Assembly (NCBI RefSeq): GCF_004798865.1
Contig: NW_025336481.1
Span: forward strand, 23,910,010-23,974,009
Source: Varanus komodoensis
Lineage: Eukaryota > Chordata > Lepidosauria > Squamata > Varanidae
Length of the DNA stretch: 64,000 nt
Reading direction: 5' to 3'
Position numbers and translations under genes: made by a program. Of the stretch, positions 46,976-60,400 are shown piece by piece (positions within the stretch are counted from its first letter, which is position 1; every line of letters starts with the position of its first letter). The notes beneath the pieces were generated by a model. It had not been told where the DNA came from. It was given only the letters and a program-made list of their open reading frames with translations, and ran no database searches.

Positions 46976-49710
46976 TGAATGTCATCAATGTTTAAAATAA
47001 AATTATATCCTATATTGTGCACACTGAAGCAAATCCTACAGGATATTATTCTCCTAAATTCATTTGGATGGCATAGTGGGAGAAATGAATTCACAGCTGT
47101 GAAAAGAATGTTTTTCTTACCCTCAGTTTATACTTATGACAAAAATTCATAATAAATAATAATCAAAGAACCCATGGTAAATTAAACAAAAGTACCTATA
47201 ATGGAATGACATTTCCTTTCTGCTATTCATCAACAGTAGTAATTATGAACTTTTTATAGCAAAGATTTTAAACACAATACTTACTCCCCATAAAGCTATT
47301 AATCCCTATAAAGCTCACAGCTCCAAATCAAGAAGGAGCAGCTGTGAAAGTCAGCCATCTCTTCATCTAAGTATAGCCCTCAGTCCAGTCCGGGATTTCT
47401 GTACATCAGTGTTGGCCTGAAGCCATTTTTCTTGAGTGTATTTCCAAGAAAGCAGTTGACAAGCTTGGCACAGCTATTCCTGGAAATGTTCAATAGGTCA
47501 TCTTCTGGAAAAGAGTGTTGACTGACAGAACTGAACAGGGCTTGTTCCTTATTCCACACAATACTCACAAACTCCAGCTAGCTCCTTCCCCCAGGTTCTG
47601 CTGCATAACAACCTTAAACAACAGATGGATCTGCAGAATTGGGCTGATACCAACCAGCATTCCATAAGCCCTGTTTATCTTCTGGCAACACAATCTCAGT
47701 TGCACAGCTATTGCCAATACACATGCTACAAGTCCAGCTGCCAAGAACTGAAGATCATAAACACACTCACTTGGAATTAAGCTCCTTTGGAAATGTATGT
47801 CTGGGACAAGGATGCAGTAGTGAAAATTACTGTACTAGCTTCTGCCCTGGAAAAAGAAATATAATAATAATAATAGTCATTATTTATCATCATCACCATC
47901 ATTTGTAAGTCATCTTTCTCTTTAAAAACACCCATGACAATTCAAAATTAAATGATTAATGCATAGATAACATTAAATAGCTGAAATTATTTTCCTTAAA
48001 AATACTAAAATATAATAAAATAATTAAAGCATCTGTGAACACACTATAACCCAGACAACCAATGACTGAAAACATAAAACAACAAGAAAGGGACACAAGC
48101 ACTCAGAAATAATATTTTGGAACAACTGCACAGTTTCTTCAGCATAGGTAGTATAGCTGGGAAGGAGCTCCCTACTTTACCAGTAAGGGTACAGCATCTC
48201 TGCATCTCCCATGGCTCGAGAGGTAACTCTTCAGTCACTGTTTTAGGTATTTAAATAGTATGCTTTTACCTTTAACATTCTCCGCATTGACCCTGAAAGT
48301 TTGTATCTTACCCTGTGCATTGATACAGCTAAGTTTTCTTATTCTTTCACTGATCTTTTTTCTTCCCTGCTGGCCTTTCATGCATTTCTGCAGCTCAGTG
48401 GCTGCAGTGTAAGAAAACCCCTATGCAAGTTTAGACAGATTATGTGAAACACATAACACTTGAGGATAGTATGCAAATAGCTTATTGTTATTAATATATT
48501 GTAAAATGTGAACATACGGAAGTATGCAATATGAATTTATTTAGAAATATGTTCAATGGAGCTTATTCTCCAGTGTGCATAGGATTACAAAGTATGAGCA
48601 CAACCCTATGCATGTTCAGATAGAAAAAGCCCTACAACTCCCAGGATTCCCCAGCCAGCATAGAGTTCTGTCAACTGCATCAGGAAAAGCAGTACTGTGA
48701 CTTTTCCCACACCTACTGCAGTTCAAGGAAGGGAAGTGAGGCTGAGAGAGAGAGTAGCTTCCCTATTTGAAGAAGGCACTAGTTAGATTGAAAATGGGAA
48801 ATTTCTGGTTCATAGGTCAATCTCTTAGTGATTAGATACTATATCTGTTCTCTCAGATCACACACCATAGACCAGCCTCAAACCTGGTGCCCTCTAGATG
48901 GCTTGTTTGTAGCTTCAGTCCACCATTGCCAAAATATCTAAGGAAATATTTTTGAACATGTTGCTACATTAAATGACTTCAGCTCTCCATTTCCAGGGCT
49001 AATCTGTTCACACATAAGTTGAAAGTCAGTCAATTGCACCCCACAGACTCAAGCAAAACCTTTCAAACAACCTAAGTTTTATTTAAACAAAGACTTTTCC
49101 ATTAAGGTCTTTCATGCTCTCACTCCTCAGGACAGAAGCAGTGGGGTTTACTCTCAGTTACTTCAGAAAGCATACCTTACTCAGGCCAAATACAGCAGCT
49201 CTTTCATACAGATTGTTACACACATGAGGACAACCCAAAATGACTTCATTTCCCTTGGAGCTCTTATATTGTGTTAAGTGCCTACAGGTGCCATTTTTGC
49301 ATAGCGCCCTTGGCGCATGTTTGCTATGGCTTCTTGTGCAGTGCATACTCAGGTGGCAGGTGTTGTTTCAAGGTTAGACAATCCTCAAATAATCCCACAA
49401 CAAGCCATGGGGTATTTGGCAGGCACTATAAAAGGTGTCCAGGGTTCACACTGGAGGCCAGAAGTATCACACTGTTCAGCAAAGTATGCCAGACTGCTCC
49501 TAATCCGCATCCTGAATGGAAAGAAAGCTTATGTCATGTAACTAGTTTGTTTAAATTCCATCCTGGTTATGACATGTGAACAAATGGATGTTATTTTAAG
49601 TTGTTCAGAATGGATCTAATAGTTGATCTAATGTCTGATCATATGATGTAGCAGCAGCTGCATCTAAACTAACCAGCAGAATGTCAGGCTAAGTGTCTTC
49701 TTTGTTTTTA
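46976..49710. other. Intergenic DNA with minor repeats, no gene seen
   Basis: Contains an (ATA)n/(CAT)n-rich microsatellite at about 47860-47905, foldback traces at 48575-48665 (TGCATAGGATTACAAAG; ACAACTCCCAGGATTCCCCA), and a CTCCAGATG-type arm at 48877-48945 (CCTGGTGCCCTCTAGATGG). The minus-strand open frame at 47380-47568 is not recognised. Confidence 0.5.
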
Positions 49711-49777
49711 GGGCACAATCCTATCCAGGTCCTGTTCCAGGACTTTTTCCTGGTTAAACATGCATAGGATTGCACCC
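49711..49777. repeat. Palindromic GCAATCCTA-type repeat, best copy
   Basis: The arms GGGCACAATCCTAT (49711-49724) and ATAGGATTGCACCC (49764-49777) are inverted at 12 of 14 positions around a ~39-base loop. It is the clearest member of the foldback family listed at 17594. Confidence 0.75.
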
Positions 49778-52700
49778 TTAGCTGCACATTTACTAATTCT
49801 TGCAGTGGTTGGTAAGTTTTAAATCATATTGATTTCGTACATCCTTACAGATTTCCTTTCTCCCCTTCATTTTCACCTCCCATATCTGTCAGCATCATCT
49901 GATATTCAACTGCCAGTGTTGCTGCATCACATAACAGCAACTGGAAACTTCAGTCAGTTTAGAAATTACCTTTTTTAGGCTATATCTGCATGCCCTTCTG
50001 GCTTATGTAGCTGTGGGCTAAGATTCCAACGTTCATTCTTTATGGTGCCCAAAGAAACAAACACTGACGCACACAGTGCACCAAAATATTCACACAGTGC
50101 CCTGACATTCTAAGAATATAAACAAGAAGGAATGGATACCTGCCAGCACTATTGCCCTTGTTTCCCCCTTATGTGCAATGACATTTTATGAGTAAGTTAT
50201 TAAAACAGTAGGGAGGAAATTAAAGGCTAATGTTCATTCAGGAGCCGTCGGTCCAAATTCTTTCATTGTATTGCTGCGTGCAATTCGGGGTCTGCATGGG
50301 GCACATTAAATATAGGAGAACTGCAGACCAAGTCCAGCTTTCTGTCCAGCTGCTTGTAGGAAACCCACAAGCGGGACCGAGAATGAGTGCACCCTCCCAG
50401 TTTTGTTCCCCCTCAGCTGGCACTGAGAGGCCTACCACTTCTGTTACTGGAGGCAAAATATAGCATCATGACTAATAGCCACTGACAGCCTAATCCGCCA
50501 TGGATTTGTCTTATCCTCATTCCTGTATGAGCCCTGGCATCATCACACATGTTATGAGTCCTCCCACAGCTGCAGGGACCCAGTTCATCAGCGGCAGCCA
50601 CTGCCAATGCCTGCCCAGGGGTCTCTTTAATTTCTGCTCAGTGTCAGGCCACAAACGATTTAGTTTCCCACAATAAAGTTATTTCGGTTGGGAGCACTGT
50701 TAGAAATTTCCACAATGCCCATCACAGATAGGAGTGACTGGAGGGTGGTATGAACAGTGTCCTGAACCCTGGAGTTGGCCTGGAAATTGCATCAATACTA
50801 TGTGCATCTTGAGAAGGTGCAGCACTGGAGCAGAGTTTTTTCCATGCTGTTCAGGAAGTCTATGCGGGAAGAGGAGTCCCATGTTCTTGCAGTTTCAGGG
50901 AGCCCCAGCCAAGCAGATGCCGGTGTCTTTTTGGCCAGTTAAATGCTGCTGAAACAACATTTAAATTGATCCTCTTGTGACAAAGTGATGGGGGGAGCTG
51001 CTAACAATTTGGCTGAATGTGACTGCCCAGTGAGAATGCTTAGGGAGCCAGAGGAATTTACGAGGCCAACAGTCCAGGGATGCTTTGGTCACAAGTCAGC
51101 TTGAATATCTCTACTATAAATAGTCAATGGGTTTGAACTGATTCTGAAATGAAATATAGATTCTGAACACCTCAGTAAATGTCATTATAGGTGAACTTGC
51201 TATGGTTATAAATAGCAGTGGTACAATAGCTACATCTAAGCTATCAGGCAGAGTGACAATTTAAATGTCAGCTTTGATTTAATTGCATTCCTGGTAATAC
51301 TTGCAGTAGTTGCTGTATTATGCTATTTTCTCATTCTTATTGATGGCACCAGTTTAATCCATAATAGGCTTGCTGGACCAGAAGGACCTGTGAGATAGTC
51401 TGATGGGTCTTTCTACATATAAGGAAAAGTAAAGCAGAAATTGGTGTGATTCTATAAGCACAACAGATTGAGTACTTCATTTTATCAAGCGCGTCAAGCA
51501 TATTGTAGCGTTTGTTGCAGTCTATGGAAAACTTGCAGAGCAAAATAAGTACATTTGCTTAATCATGGCAGGATTCCTTCCAGATTTGGTGCCCTCCAGA
51601 TGTGTTGGACCATCTGACTCTGCTGTTTGGGGACTGATGGGAATTTGGGAAGGGAAACTGATGGTGAGCTACGGTTCAAACTTGTTCAGTACTATAGAGC
51701 AGGACTGGAATCTAGAGGAAAATAACACAGTTTTGAATGGGGCCCCATGGACCTTTTCACATAAAACTTTGTTAGAAAGAAGCGGCAAATAAAGATTGTT
51801 GCTGGTTCTTGGATAGTAAAGAGACTCCGTGAGAGAATCTAAGTCCAAAAATGGACTTAAGGATTTTTTTAAATGACTGAGTGCTTGCTGCTGGATGGGG
51901 GTGAGGCTTTTCCCAATTCCACAATGTGAAACATATTTTATGGACAGATATTTTAAATTAGTATCTAGGAGCTATCATTTTTCTTTTTATTCTAGAGTAG
52001 GTGTAGGATTCCACATCTGGATCTTAAAAGCCTTCCTGTCTCCCATGCAGGGTCCCAATATATATTTTGCTGCTACATCTATTCTAAAGTAAAAATGAAA
52101 ATAGGCATTGCTCCACTTCAGATGTAAAGCCATGTCTGTTTTAGGCTTGGTGTAGCCTTTGATTTATCCTTTAAAAACTGTGTTGTCATCCGCATGTTTT
52201 CAGGGAAAATTTAGTGGGAGGATGAAATCAAATATTAATCTTCACCAAAAGATTAAAATGCAAATCTGATATATAGACTAATGATAGATTAAGAATAAAT
52301 GCAGAGCAAAATAATCAAGTAATAAGCATAATAAAGGATGACACTGATATGAAAAAGTATTATTAAAAAAGTAAATGTTGATAACCTAGTAAAATTATCT
52401 CATTTTTTAAAATGGGAAAATGTTTATTTAATGTTAAGACTTCTATCCCACCTTTCTATAAAATATGCAATCAGGATAAAAATATGAGCTGTATCCTTAA
52501 AAAGAACAAGACTAAAAGGTACAATAAAAGTATTAAAATGGAAAGTATAAAAACCGCAACAGTATTCAAACATTGGGCAGAATGTAATAGGATGCTTATG
52601 CTGTTACTGATGCTTTTGCACTCCACTGAATCGGTCGTGCGAGTGGGACCCACCCCTTGCACAACAAAGATGAAACGCCTCTCAAAGGAAGCCCTGAAAT

Positions 52701-53834
52701 GAGGGACTCAACTTTGTTTTCAACAGGGAAAGGTCAGTGGGGCTCTCTCATGTGAATTTTGCCAACCTGTTCCATGCAGAAATGAGGGACTTTGCTCATT
52801 TCTGATTGCCCTGAAAGTGACAGGTATAAGGAAATTGCCAGAACAGTAAGTGCCCTCTTCGTTTCTGCTTGTTAAGAATTACACTCTGCAGAGGTCACCA
52901 AAAAAAAAGAGAGGTCTTTGCTCCCTGTTCAAAAAAAGGCTTTTCAACAGACAACTCATTTGCAATCTATCAAAGCAACTTCCCAAGAGAGAATTAACCT
53001 TCCAATCTCAAGAGAGGGTTAAATGAAGGATCTGTCAAAGTCAGTCCTTTTGTGGGTGGGCTCTAAAACTTCACTGGCTGCATTTTGTGGCTGATTGGAT
53101 CTTCAGAGAGCCTCCTCAGCCTCTGGATCACCCTGAGAGAATCCTCAGGGTGATCTAGAGCAGGCATGGCTGTTCTAGAAAGCCTTGCTTGCTGCTCTTC
53201 ACCTGCAGCATTTACCACTATGGAAGAACAGGGCCTGGAGATACCTGTGAGCAGGAGTATTCCACTGTGTCAAGTTCATCCTGCCTCACGGAGGGTGCCC
53301 TTGAACACCCTCCGTGTTGTTTTATCTTATTCATGTTCCATCTTGGAGCATGGCCTTCTGAGTCCAAAAAGGAGCTTCTGGTGTTCAGGAGATGGCTGGG
53401 CATGTTCTCTTTCATTGATGGTTTTCAGGTTTCATGTTTGCCCACAGGGCTGGTGCAGCCTTTGTTTCTGAGAGATAACCCAGCAAGGAAAGAGATTACA
53501 TAGTTCTGTTTTCATTCTGCACAGCTTTTGACTTGAACAGAATCAAATAGAACAGCAGCATTAGAATAATATTGAATGGGCACACACTGTCAAATGTATT
53601 GGCGAGTGTTTCCATTCAATCCCATTTTCTATTTCATGTGGGCTGTGTTAATGCAAAGTAGAACACTGGAACAAATTGACAATGATGGAAATTTTCCTAA
53701 TTCCTCTTGTTAATGTCAAGAGAAGGGACTGCTTTAAGTGCTCAGGTATTAGTATTGCAAGTACAACTATATAAAGAGCCAGCATATTGACCTTCACCCC
53801 TAACTTACCCTGGCAATGTAATTCACCTACTATT
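49778..53834. other. Intergenic DNA, no gene seen
   Basis: Contains a CTCCAGATG-type foldback piece at 51583-51650 (TTTGGTGCCCTCCAGATGTG, GGGGACTGATGGGAATTTGG) and a possible LINE tail at 52430-52560. The rest shows nothing I can name. Confidence 0.5.
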
Positions 53835-54110
53835 GTCATGCTGTGTGCTTCAAAATGCACTCCGCTTCTGGTATGGCAATTTCTGTCAAATAAAAACATA
53901 ATGGTGTGTCCTCCATCTTATTCACTGAATCTGGCACCAGGTGACTTCCAGATCATCCCCAGAGTCAAAATGACCATGAAAGGTAAACATTTTGAATCAA
54001 TTCAGAACACTGAGGCAGCCAGTGTTGAGGGGAATTACAATAGGTCTTTTACTGTATTTTTTATTTATTTAAAGATTCACCATATTTTTTGATCACACCT
54101 TGCATACACC
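53835..54110 (+). mobile_element. Mariner-type transposase fragment
   Basis: Encodes PLLVWQFLSNKNIMV, then PPSYSLNLAPGDFQIIPRVK and MTMKGKHFESIQ. These match the mariner signature (RQFL..KN, YSPDLAPCDFFLFP, LKG..FES) around the last catalytic Asp, which is retained in APGDF. The right edge TTTTTTGATCACACCTTGCA resembles the last codons and end of mariner elements. The N-terminal two thirds and the left inverted repeat were not found, so the copy is dead. Confidence 0.72.
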
Positions 54111-54298
54111 ACTCCTCACTAAGGTACAGTACATGCACTAACATAACATTACTACTTCAAACTGAATTCATTTCAGGGGGATGTATTTGCTGTTTAAGTT
54201 TACTGAAATGGGTATTGTTTAGAGTCTGAGAATGTATTAATTCACCTTCCATTATTTCTAATGGGGAAAATTGATTTGGACTTCGAACGATTCAGAGT
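54111..54298. other. Intergenic DNA, nothing seen
   Basis: Short stretch without recognised features. Confidence 0.4.
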
Positions 54299-54860
54299 TC
54301 AGACAGCCTCATGAAATGAATTCAGTTCAGAGTATTTACATGTCGGATCACGGCCCCATGTGGTGAGCCTGGTCACTATAGCCTCTCTGTAAAGAAACTT
54401 CCAAACTGACTCAGCACAGATCGGCTGTTGACTTCTCTGGAGCAGGAAATCAGAGAAGTTACTGTCTCGGGAGAACTTTGAGCAAGAAGTTTTGAGTTCA
54501 GACGTGTCTTTCTGATTTAGTTCTTTGGGCATAATAGTTCCTGGTTTACTTTCTGGTTTTGATTGTATCTTAGCCCTGGTTTGTTCTCTGGTCCTGATTT
54601 CTTGTTTGCCCAGTTATCTGGATCATTCATAAGCTGTATCACCTGCAGGTTTCCAAGCCTCCCCTTCGTTTCACCATCTTCACTAACTGCTTTTGATCCA
54701 TCTCCTTTCTCATCACTGTAATCACTGGCTTGCTTGACAGGCGGTGAACATGTAGGCCGTGACGTCTCCTCCTTCTCCACGTCCACATCACCATTGCCTG
54801 GGCCAGGGAGACATGCAGATGAACAAGCAGGTTGCAGTGGTGAAGAAGTGGCACAAATCT
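54299..54860 (-). other. Unassigned coding-like stretch
   Basis: Two minus-strand open frames (54517-54786, 89 codons; 54299-54532, 77 codons) have acidic, Ser- and Lys-rich composition (for example SDYSDEKGDGSKAVSEDGET) that looks less random than other frames here. No domain is recognised, and no promoter or splice structure was identified. It could be part of an old mobile element or chance. Confidence 0.25.
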
Positions 54861-56951
54861 AAGAGGCTGGTCTCACTGGGCACCTTCTGGGGTAGGGGCT
54901 CTTAGCAGATGCTCTTCTGTCCAGGTTTGCAGTTCCAAGTTTCTGATTCACTCCAGTCTCCTGATCTGACACTCCCTCACTTTGTGCCAAAAATGGAACA
55001 AGGTAACTAAAAATGCATTTAAAATCACACAAATCATAAATGTGCAATAAAATTATATAAATGCATAACGGCAAAACATGTTCACCACACGTGTGGGCTG
55101 AGAAAACAAAAGAGCTATATCCTTCATTTGCTTTAGTCTGAGCCCCTGGGGTTAATTTGCCACAAAAAAGCAGAAATGTTTTTTTATACCTCGACAGGGA
55201 AAATAACCAGAAATATAACAGAACCTCTATGGTAGCATTATGCCAGCAGGAGACATGAGTCAACTGTACAGCACTTCCTGCACTCCAGAACACAGCATTG
55301 GATGCACAGCCTCCCATTTAACAACCAAAGCCTAAAAGCAATGTTACAAGGGACTTTGGAATGCTTTTTGGGAAGAGGAGAGAGAGAAGTATTTTAACAC
55401 AGGAGAATGTTCAAAGAAATTATACCGGTTTACACCCCTACAAACATGTTAAGAATGAAGATGGGAACACACTCCTCAGTATATTTTTGAGAGTCAGAGG
55501 GAATCACTTTAGGCTTTAGTTCCATAAGTGTCATGATGCCTTTGGATATCTCACTTGAGATAGGCTGAGGCTCCCAGCCTTTCCTGAATAGGAAGTTTAA
55601 TAGCAGCCTTGACTAGATGGAAAGCAAAGCACCAGACTCCAGCTCCTCCACCTCTTCCTTTCCTTTCCCCAGGTAGATTCTGGGCCCAAGAGTCTGGCAA
55701 CATTCTGCAAACCAAAAGGAAATGGGTGAAATGGCAGAAGATGCACGATCAACTTTCTCACTGCCTGCTAACACTATCTTAAGCTTGGGGGACTCGAGAG
55801 GGCAGTACAGAGCAAACAAGAATGCTTTGCCTTCATGTGTCTTGTTTGCTGTTGTGTGGTTGTGCACTGCCATTGGGAAGCTCTGTTTTTCCATAAGCAA
55901 GCGTCACAAGGCCCTTTTTTTGTGATTTGTGAAGCCCAACATCTGGTCTGATATTTGGGCTCAGGCTGTGCATCTGCCTTGTATTCAATGTCTTGCTATT
56001 TGTCTTTTGAAACAAAGCAGGTCCCCACAGCTTGTCATACCTTGTGACTAGCCATGACCAGAAGTTGTTCAGATTTTCAAACATGCCTAAAGGCCCCAGA
56101 TGTTTGGGAACCCTTGCTTTAAACTATGTCAGGAAAGACTAGCAGTTTATAGCTCTGTAGAAAGATGGACATACTTCGTGAAGAATATATGTATGATACT
56201 TATGAGGATGACAGTCAAGAAAAATTATACATGGTTATGAAGTGTCCTTTTCAGTGTCTGCTGACAAACCAGATCATCAATCTGCTGTGAATAACTTGAA
56301 AGGCTATGCTACCAGGCAAAAGAACAAAATGAGTGTTGTTTGTTTTAAAATGCAAGCCTGCAGGGCAGGGCCAGAAATCCACAGTATTATAAGGAAAATA
56401 AATGATGAAGTAATTCCATGGGCCCAGCATATTTTGATGGTATGCGGCACTATTTTAAAGAGCTGCTTTTAGTGTTTGTTACAATAAATTACAACCTTTC
56501 ATACAGACAAAAGGATTGTTGGAAATCTGTTTTCACATTTACTGGCAAAGCCATTTATTTTCAGCTTGTAATCCCAGCAGGGGACACCCGGCTAGCGCCA
56601 GCTGTCCCACATGCTACTTGGGGACTTAGGAGCAACTGTCACTGGCGGTGGTCTGGTTGGGCTTGGCAAGGGCAGCAAGGGGGGTTTGCTGCTCTTGCTG
56701 ACTGGCTCACCAGCTGCTTCCTGGTACCCACCAAGGGTTCAAGTAACTCAGGTTTGGACAGCATGACAATCCATAGCAGGTGTAACAAGCCATGTGTTGT
56801 CAAGCTGTCTTTATGCTCACCAACATGCCACCCTGCTTGGGGCACAACCCACTAATGCTTTGTCAGTTATGCAAATTGAGCCATCCTCTCATTGAGCCTC
56901 TCAGTGCAAGAAACTAGGCTCACTCTTTGAGAACCAGGAATATAATGGGCA
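54861..56951. other. Intergenic DNA, no gene seen
   Basis: No recognised feature. A 152-codon minus-strand frame at 54859-55317 and frames around 56242-56855 show no family signature. Confidence 0.45.
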
Positions 56952-57464
56952 CAGTGGTACCTCAGCTCACGAACACCTCAGTTCACAACCAAATCGGGTT
57001 GTGAACAAAAATTTCATAAAAATTTTGACTATGGTCGCAAACTCCGCATTGGGTGGCGACTGAGATCGCGTCCGTCTTTCCTGCATGAGCGCAACGGCAA
57101 TCTTGGTCATCTCCTCCCCCCACGATCGCGCCCGTCTCCTGCCCCGAGTGCGCCTGGGTTTGTGCCCGTCTCTCCCCCCTCCCAGCTCGCTCACGTTTGC
57201 GCCCATCTCTCCCCCCCGCCGGTGAGCCGGGATGACGGCCACGTGCAGGAATGACCGGCATGATCACAGTCATGCTGGGGGAGGGGCGGGGAGATGGCCA
57301 CTATCTTTGTTGTTGTCACTTTGTTTCACTTTTTTTTTAATTAAAAAAAATAGTTACAGAACGGATTAACCTTATTTACATTGAACCTTATGGGGAGATT
57401 TAACTTGGTTCACAACTAATTTGGGTCATGGAACGGATTAAGTTTGTGAGCCAAGGTACCACTG
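56952..57464. mobile_element. 513-bp inverted-repeat DNA element with GC-rich core
   Basis: The ends CAGTGGTACCTCAGCTCAC and GTGAGCCAAGGTACCACTG are inverted repeats, with 11 perfect terminal bases and about 20 in all. Inner repeats of AACGGATTAA type appear near the right end. The core (57045-57300) is CpG-dense with several C-runs. No transposase. The flanks share only CA (56950-56951 and 57465-57466), so the superfamily is open (Tc1/mariner-like or another cut-and-paste group). Confidence 0.75.
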
Positions 57465-60400
57465 CATATGAAACCTGTCCCAGCTCATCTCTAATTAATT
57501 TGTAAAGTTTGGCATGCAGTGCTTAGGAACTGCTGCTAGCGTTTCAGAGAATTGCACACAAAATATACTGTTTTCCCTCTGGAATAATCCTTTTCCATGC
57601 CTGAAGCATGAAAACAGGATGGCATTCTAAACCTAGGGACCAGGTAGATAAGGGCTTAGGACTACCAGCAAAATGAATTAATATTGAAATTTCCATAGCA
57701 GAAGTACCCTAACATTTATTTTTACATGAGTTCCTCTATTTTCCACAAAATTAAATCAATATTTGCTCAGTGTTCTTGCAATATCTTCTGTCCTTCTGTT
57801 GTCATGGCAGAGGAAAACGATTCTCACATCATGGATCGGTCCTATGGTGTTTGAGCCCCATGAGTTTGAATACTGTTCGTCATTTAATCCTAAAGAACTG
57901 TTCTAAATATAGCTCTAATATTCAAAAAGCTTGCTTTGTTTTTCAACTTTACCTAATAATTCAGTTGGGTAATTCATTCTTATTAATATTTAATACTGTT
58001 TAGGAAATACCTATATAAATAGTGAAAATTCAAAGTGTTAAATGTATATAATCTTATTAATATACTGTATATACATAGCTTTCTCCAAGACAGGGTCTTT
58101 CAGATGTCCTGGATTCCCAGCGTGCAAAATTAAGCTTTTAAAGTAAGCAGGTCTTATCTTACTATTACATATCATACATGCTCTGGCTGAGATGTAGGCC
58201 TATTTATATGATCACTGAGCCCACCATGGTTTGCATAACCCATGATGAGTTGCAGTGTGTTTGAATATTTAAGCCATGAGGGATGGTCACTGTGGGGTCA
58301 TCATGATGCCCAAATCCACTGATGTGAGTTCTTGGTGTAACTACCAAGCTATTCACAATGCACGGACTGCTTAGGTTTATTTAAGCCACAGCAGGCTGCA
58401 GAGATCAAGCAAACTGGACCACTGGGGCTTGGCATGACCAGGTGCAAACCACCTGATTTGTACAACAGCACTTTCGGAGCACTTGCTGCTGCTGTTACTG
58501 CAGCACCCTGAAATTTCTAAACAAACAACCCCATTAAGGTGGCTGAGTAAGACAGAGTAAATAAAACTCTATGGGGTGGAGGAGCAATGTAAAAATCACT
58601 AATTTAACTGTCTCGTTTGCGCCATCCGTTTTTTAAAGCTGTTTGAAATATTTGTGCATTTGTGGAAAAAATACTCAAATTTAGTGACTAAGGAATAAAA
58701 GGAGGGGAGTTGTACATAAGTGCTAACAAGAGCACACATTTTACCTCCCCTTACTACTCAGCCCTTAAATGCATGTAAAATTTTTCTCCATTTACTTTTA
58801 GCCATCAATTGTTCATGTATTTCTGCAGGGATTTTTAGAGTTGTCAGTGAGCTGCAGTAACCACAGCAGCAAGTGCTCTGAAAAGCAGGTCCCAAAAAGC
58901 GTGTGTGCTAGCATCACCCTTTTCTGTAGTAGAGGAAGGTGACACTGGAGGAAACTGTGAAGTGTTGGTTCAATCCTTAAAACCAGGTGATTTGCATCAA
59001 TGGGGGGGGGATCTTGTCCCCCCTGACTAGCACTTTGCATTGACAGCTGTGAAATCAGTCCCTGTCATGTGTGTGCAGATATGACTATTTGCAGTTTCAC
59101 CTTGTCAATTTGTTTCCTGCTGCATGCTGCCTCTTCCTTTGACAACTGAAACAAGGAAATTGACTAGGCAAGACTTCAGATACTGGACAGCCATAACTGT
59201 GCATCATCATCAACAAAAGTTTTTAAAATTATAAACCTGCATAATTTTCTGGGGCTGAAGTAGTAATACAATACCTATGGCACTTGTTGAGGCTCCAAAG
59301 CACAGTAACAAAAGACTAGAGCAGGGAAAGGGAATAAAGAGCCCTCGGAATGCAGCTGGAAGAATGAGAGAAAAAGAGGGGGAAAACAACTCACTGTAAG
59401 CCCCATCACCTGCCAGATGCACTGCAGGTTGTTCCACACACAACCCACGTTGCATAACTTATTCCCACAGTGACTTAGCATGTGTGAATGTGGTCCATTG
59501 GTCAGCTGTGATCCACACTTCTGGGCCAACTCTAGAATAGCATCCCCACCATCTCATTCCATGCTACAATTAATAGTCCAATTAATAAGTTGTTGTGTCA
59601 TGCAAACTATATGGTTTGCATTTGGCCTTGTCAAGCCCCAGTAGTCCAGTTTGCATGATCAGTGTAGGTTACTGCGGCTTAAATAAGCACATACGTAATA
59701 GGTACTGTAACTACCAACACTGGAGAGGATTCCTGCTTCTTGGACAAAAACAGTACCTGGAGGACACAGCTAGCCTTGGCTGGTTGTCACTTTTTTCCTC
59801 TAGTAAAATAATAAAAATAAAAATAAAAATGGGTGGCTCAAAATAAATCAGAATCCTAGTGCAGGGTGTGGCGAGGTTAGCTTCAAACCCCCCCACCACC
59901 TTATGGATCTGCACCTGTGATTTCTATTAAAAATAGTGCTCCATAGCAAATGGATCATTATGTTGCCATGGAAATTGTGCACTTGGGGAGGGGGTAGATC
60001 AGGTTCATAATGGGGCCTGCACATAAGGTTAAAGCTGCCAACCTCCCATGCTGAGTCCTGACAGGAGTGGAATAAAAATACCCTTTGAGAGACCACTGCG
60101 GATATACAATCAAAGAACATTTACAGTTTTATTCAGACATATAGAAATTAACAAGTGGCATGTAGGCAGCTCCCAAAAGGATTACAAAGATGGAGGCTGT
60201 ACAAGATATTTTTCAGTTACATACAATTTGGAGGAGGGATGGGGGATCACTAGAGGCACATTAGAATAAAACTAAAAGGACTGAGGCACTACAAAGAAAG
60301 AACATCCAGGACAGGTATCAGGACAGAGACATTAGCATTTCTAAGGCATACTGGGAAACAAGGCTTGTAACATGGATTCTTGATTAAGAATCTCATTTTA

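Noticed and set aside
47380-47568. 62-codon minus-strand frame as a conserved small exon
   Set aside because: No recognisable domain, no clear splice signals and no repeat in frame; left as an unremarkable open frame.
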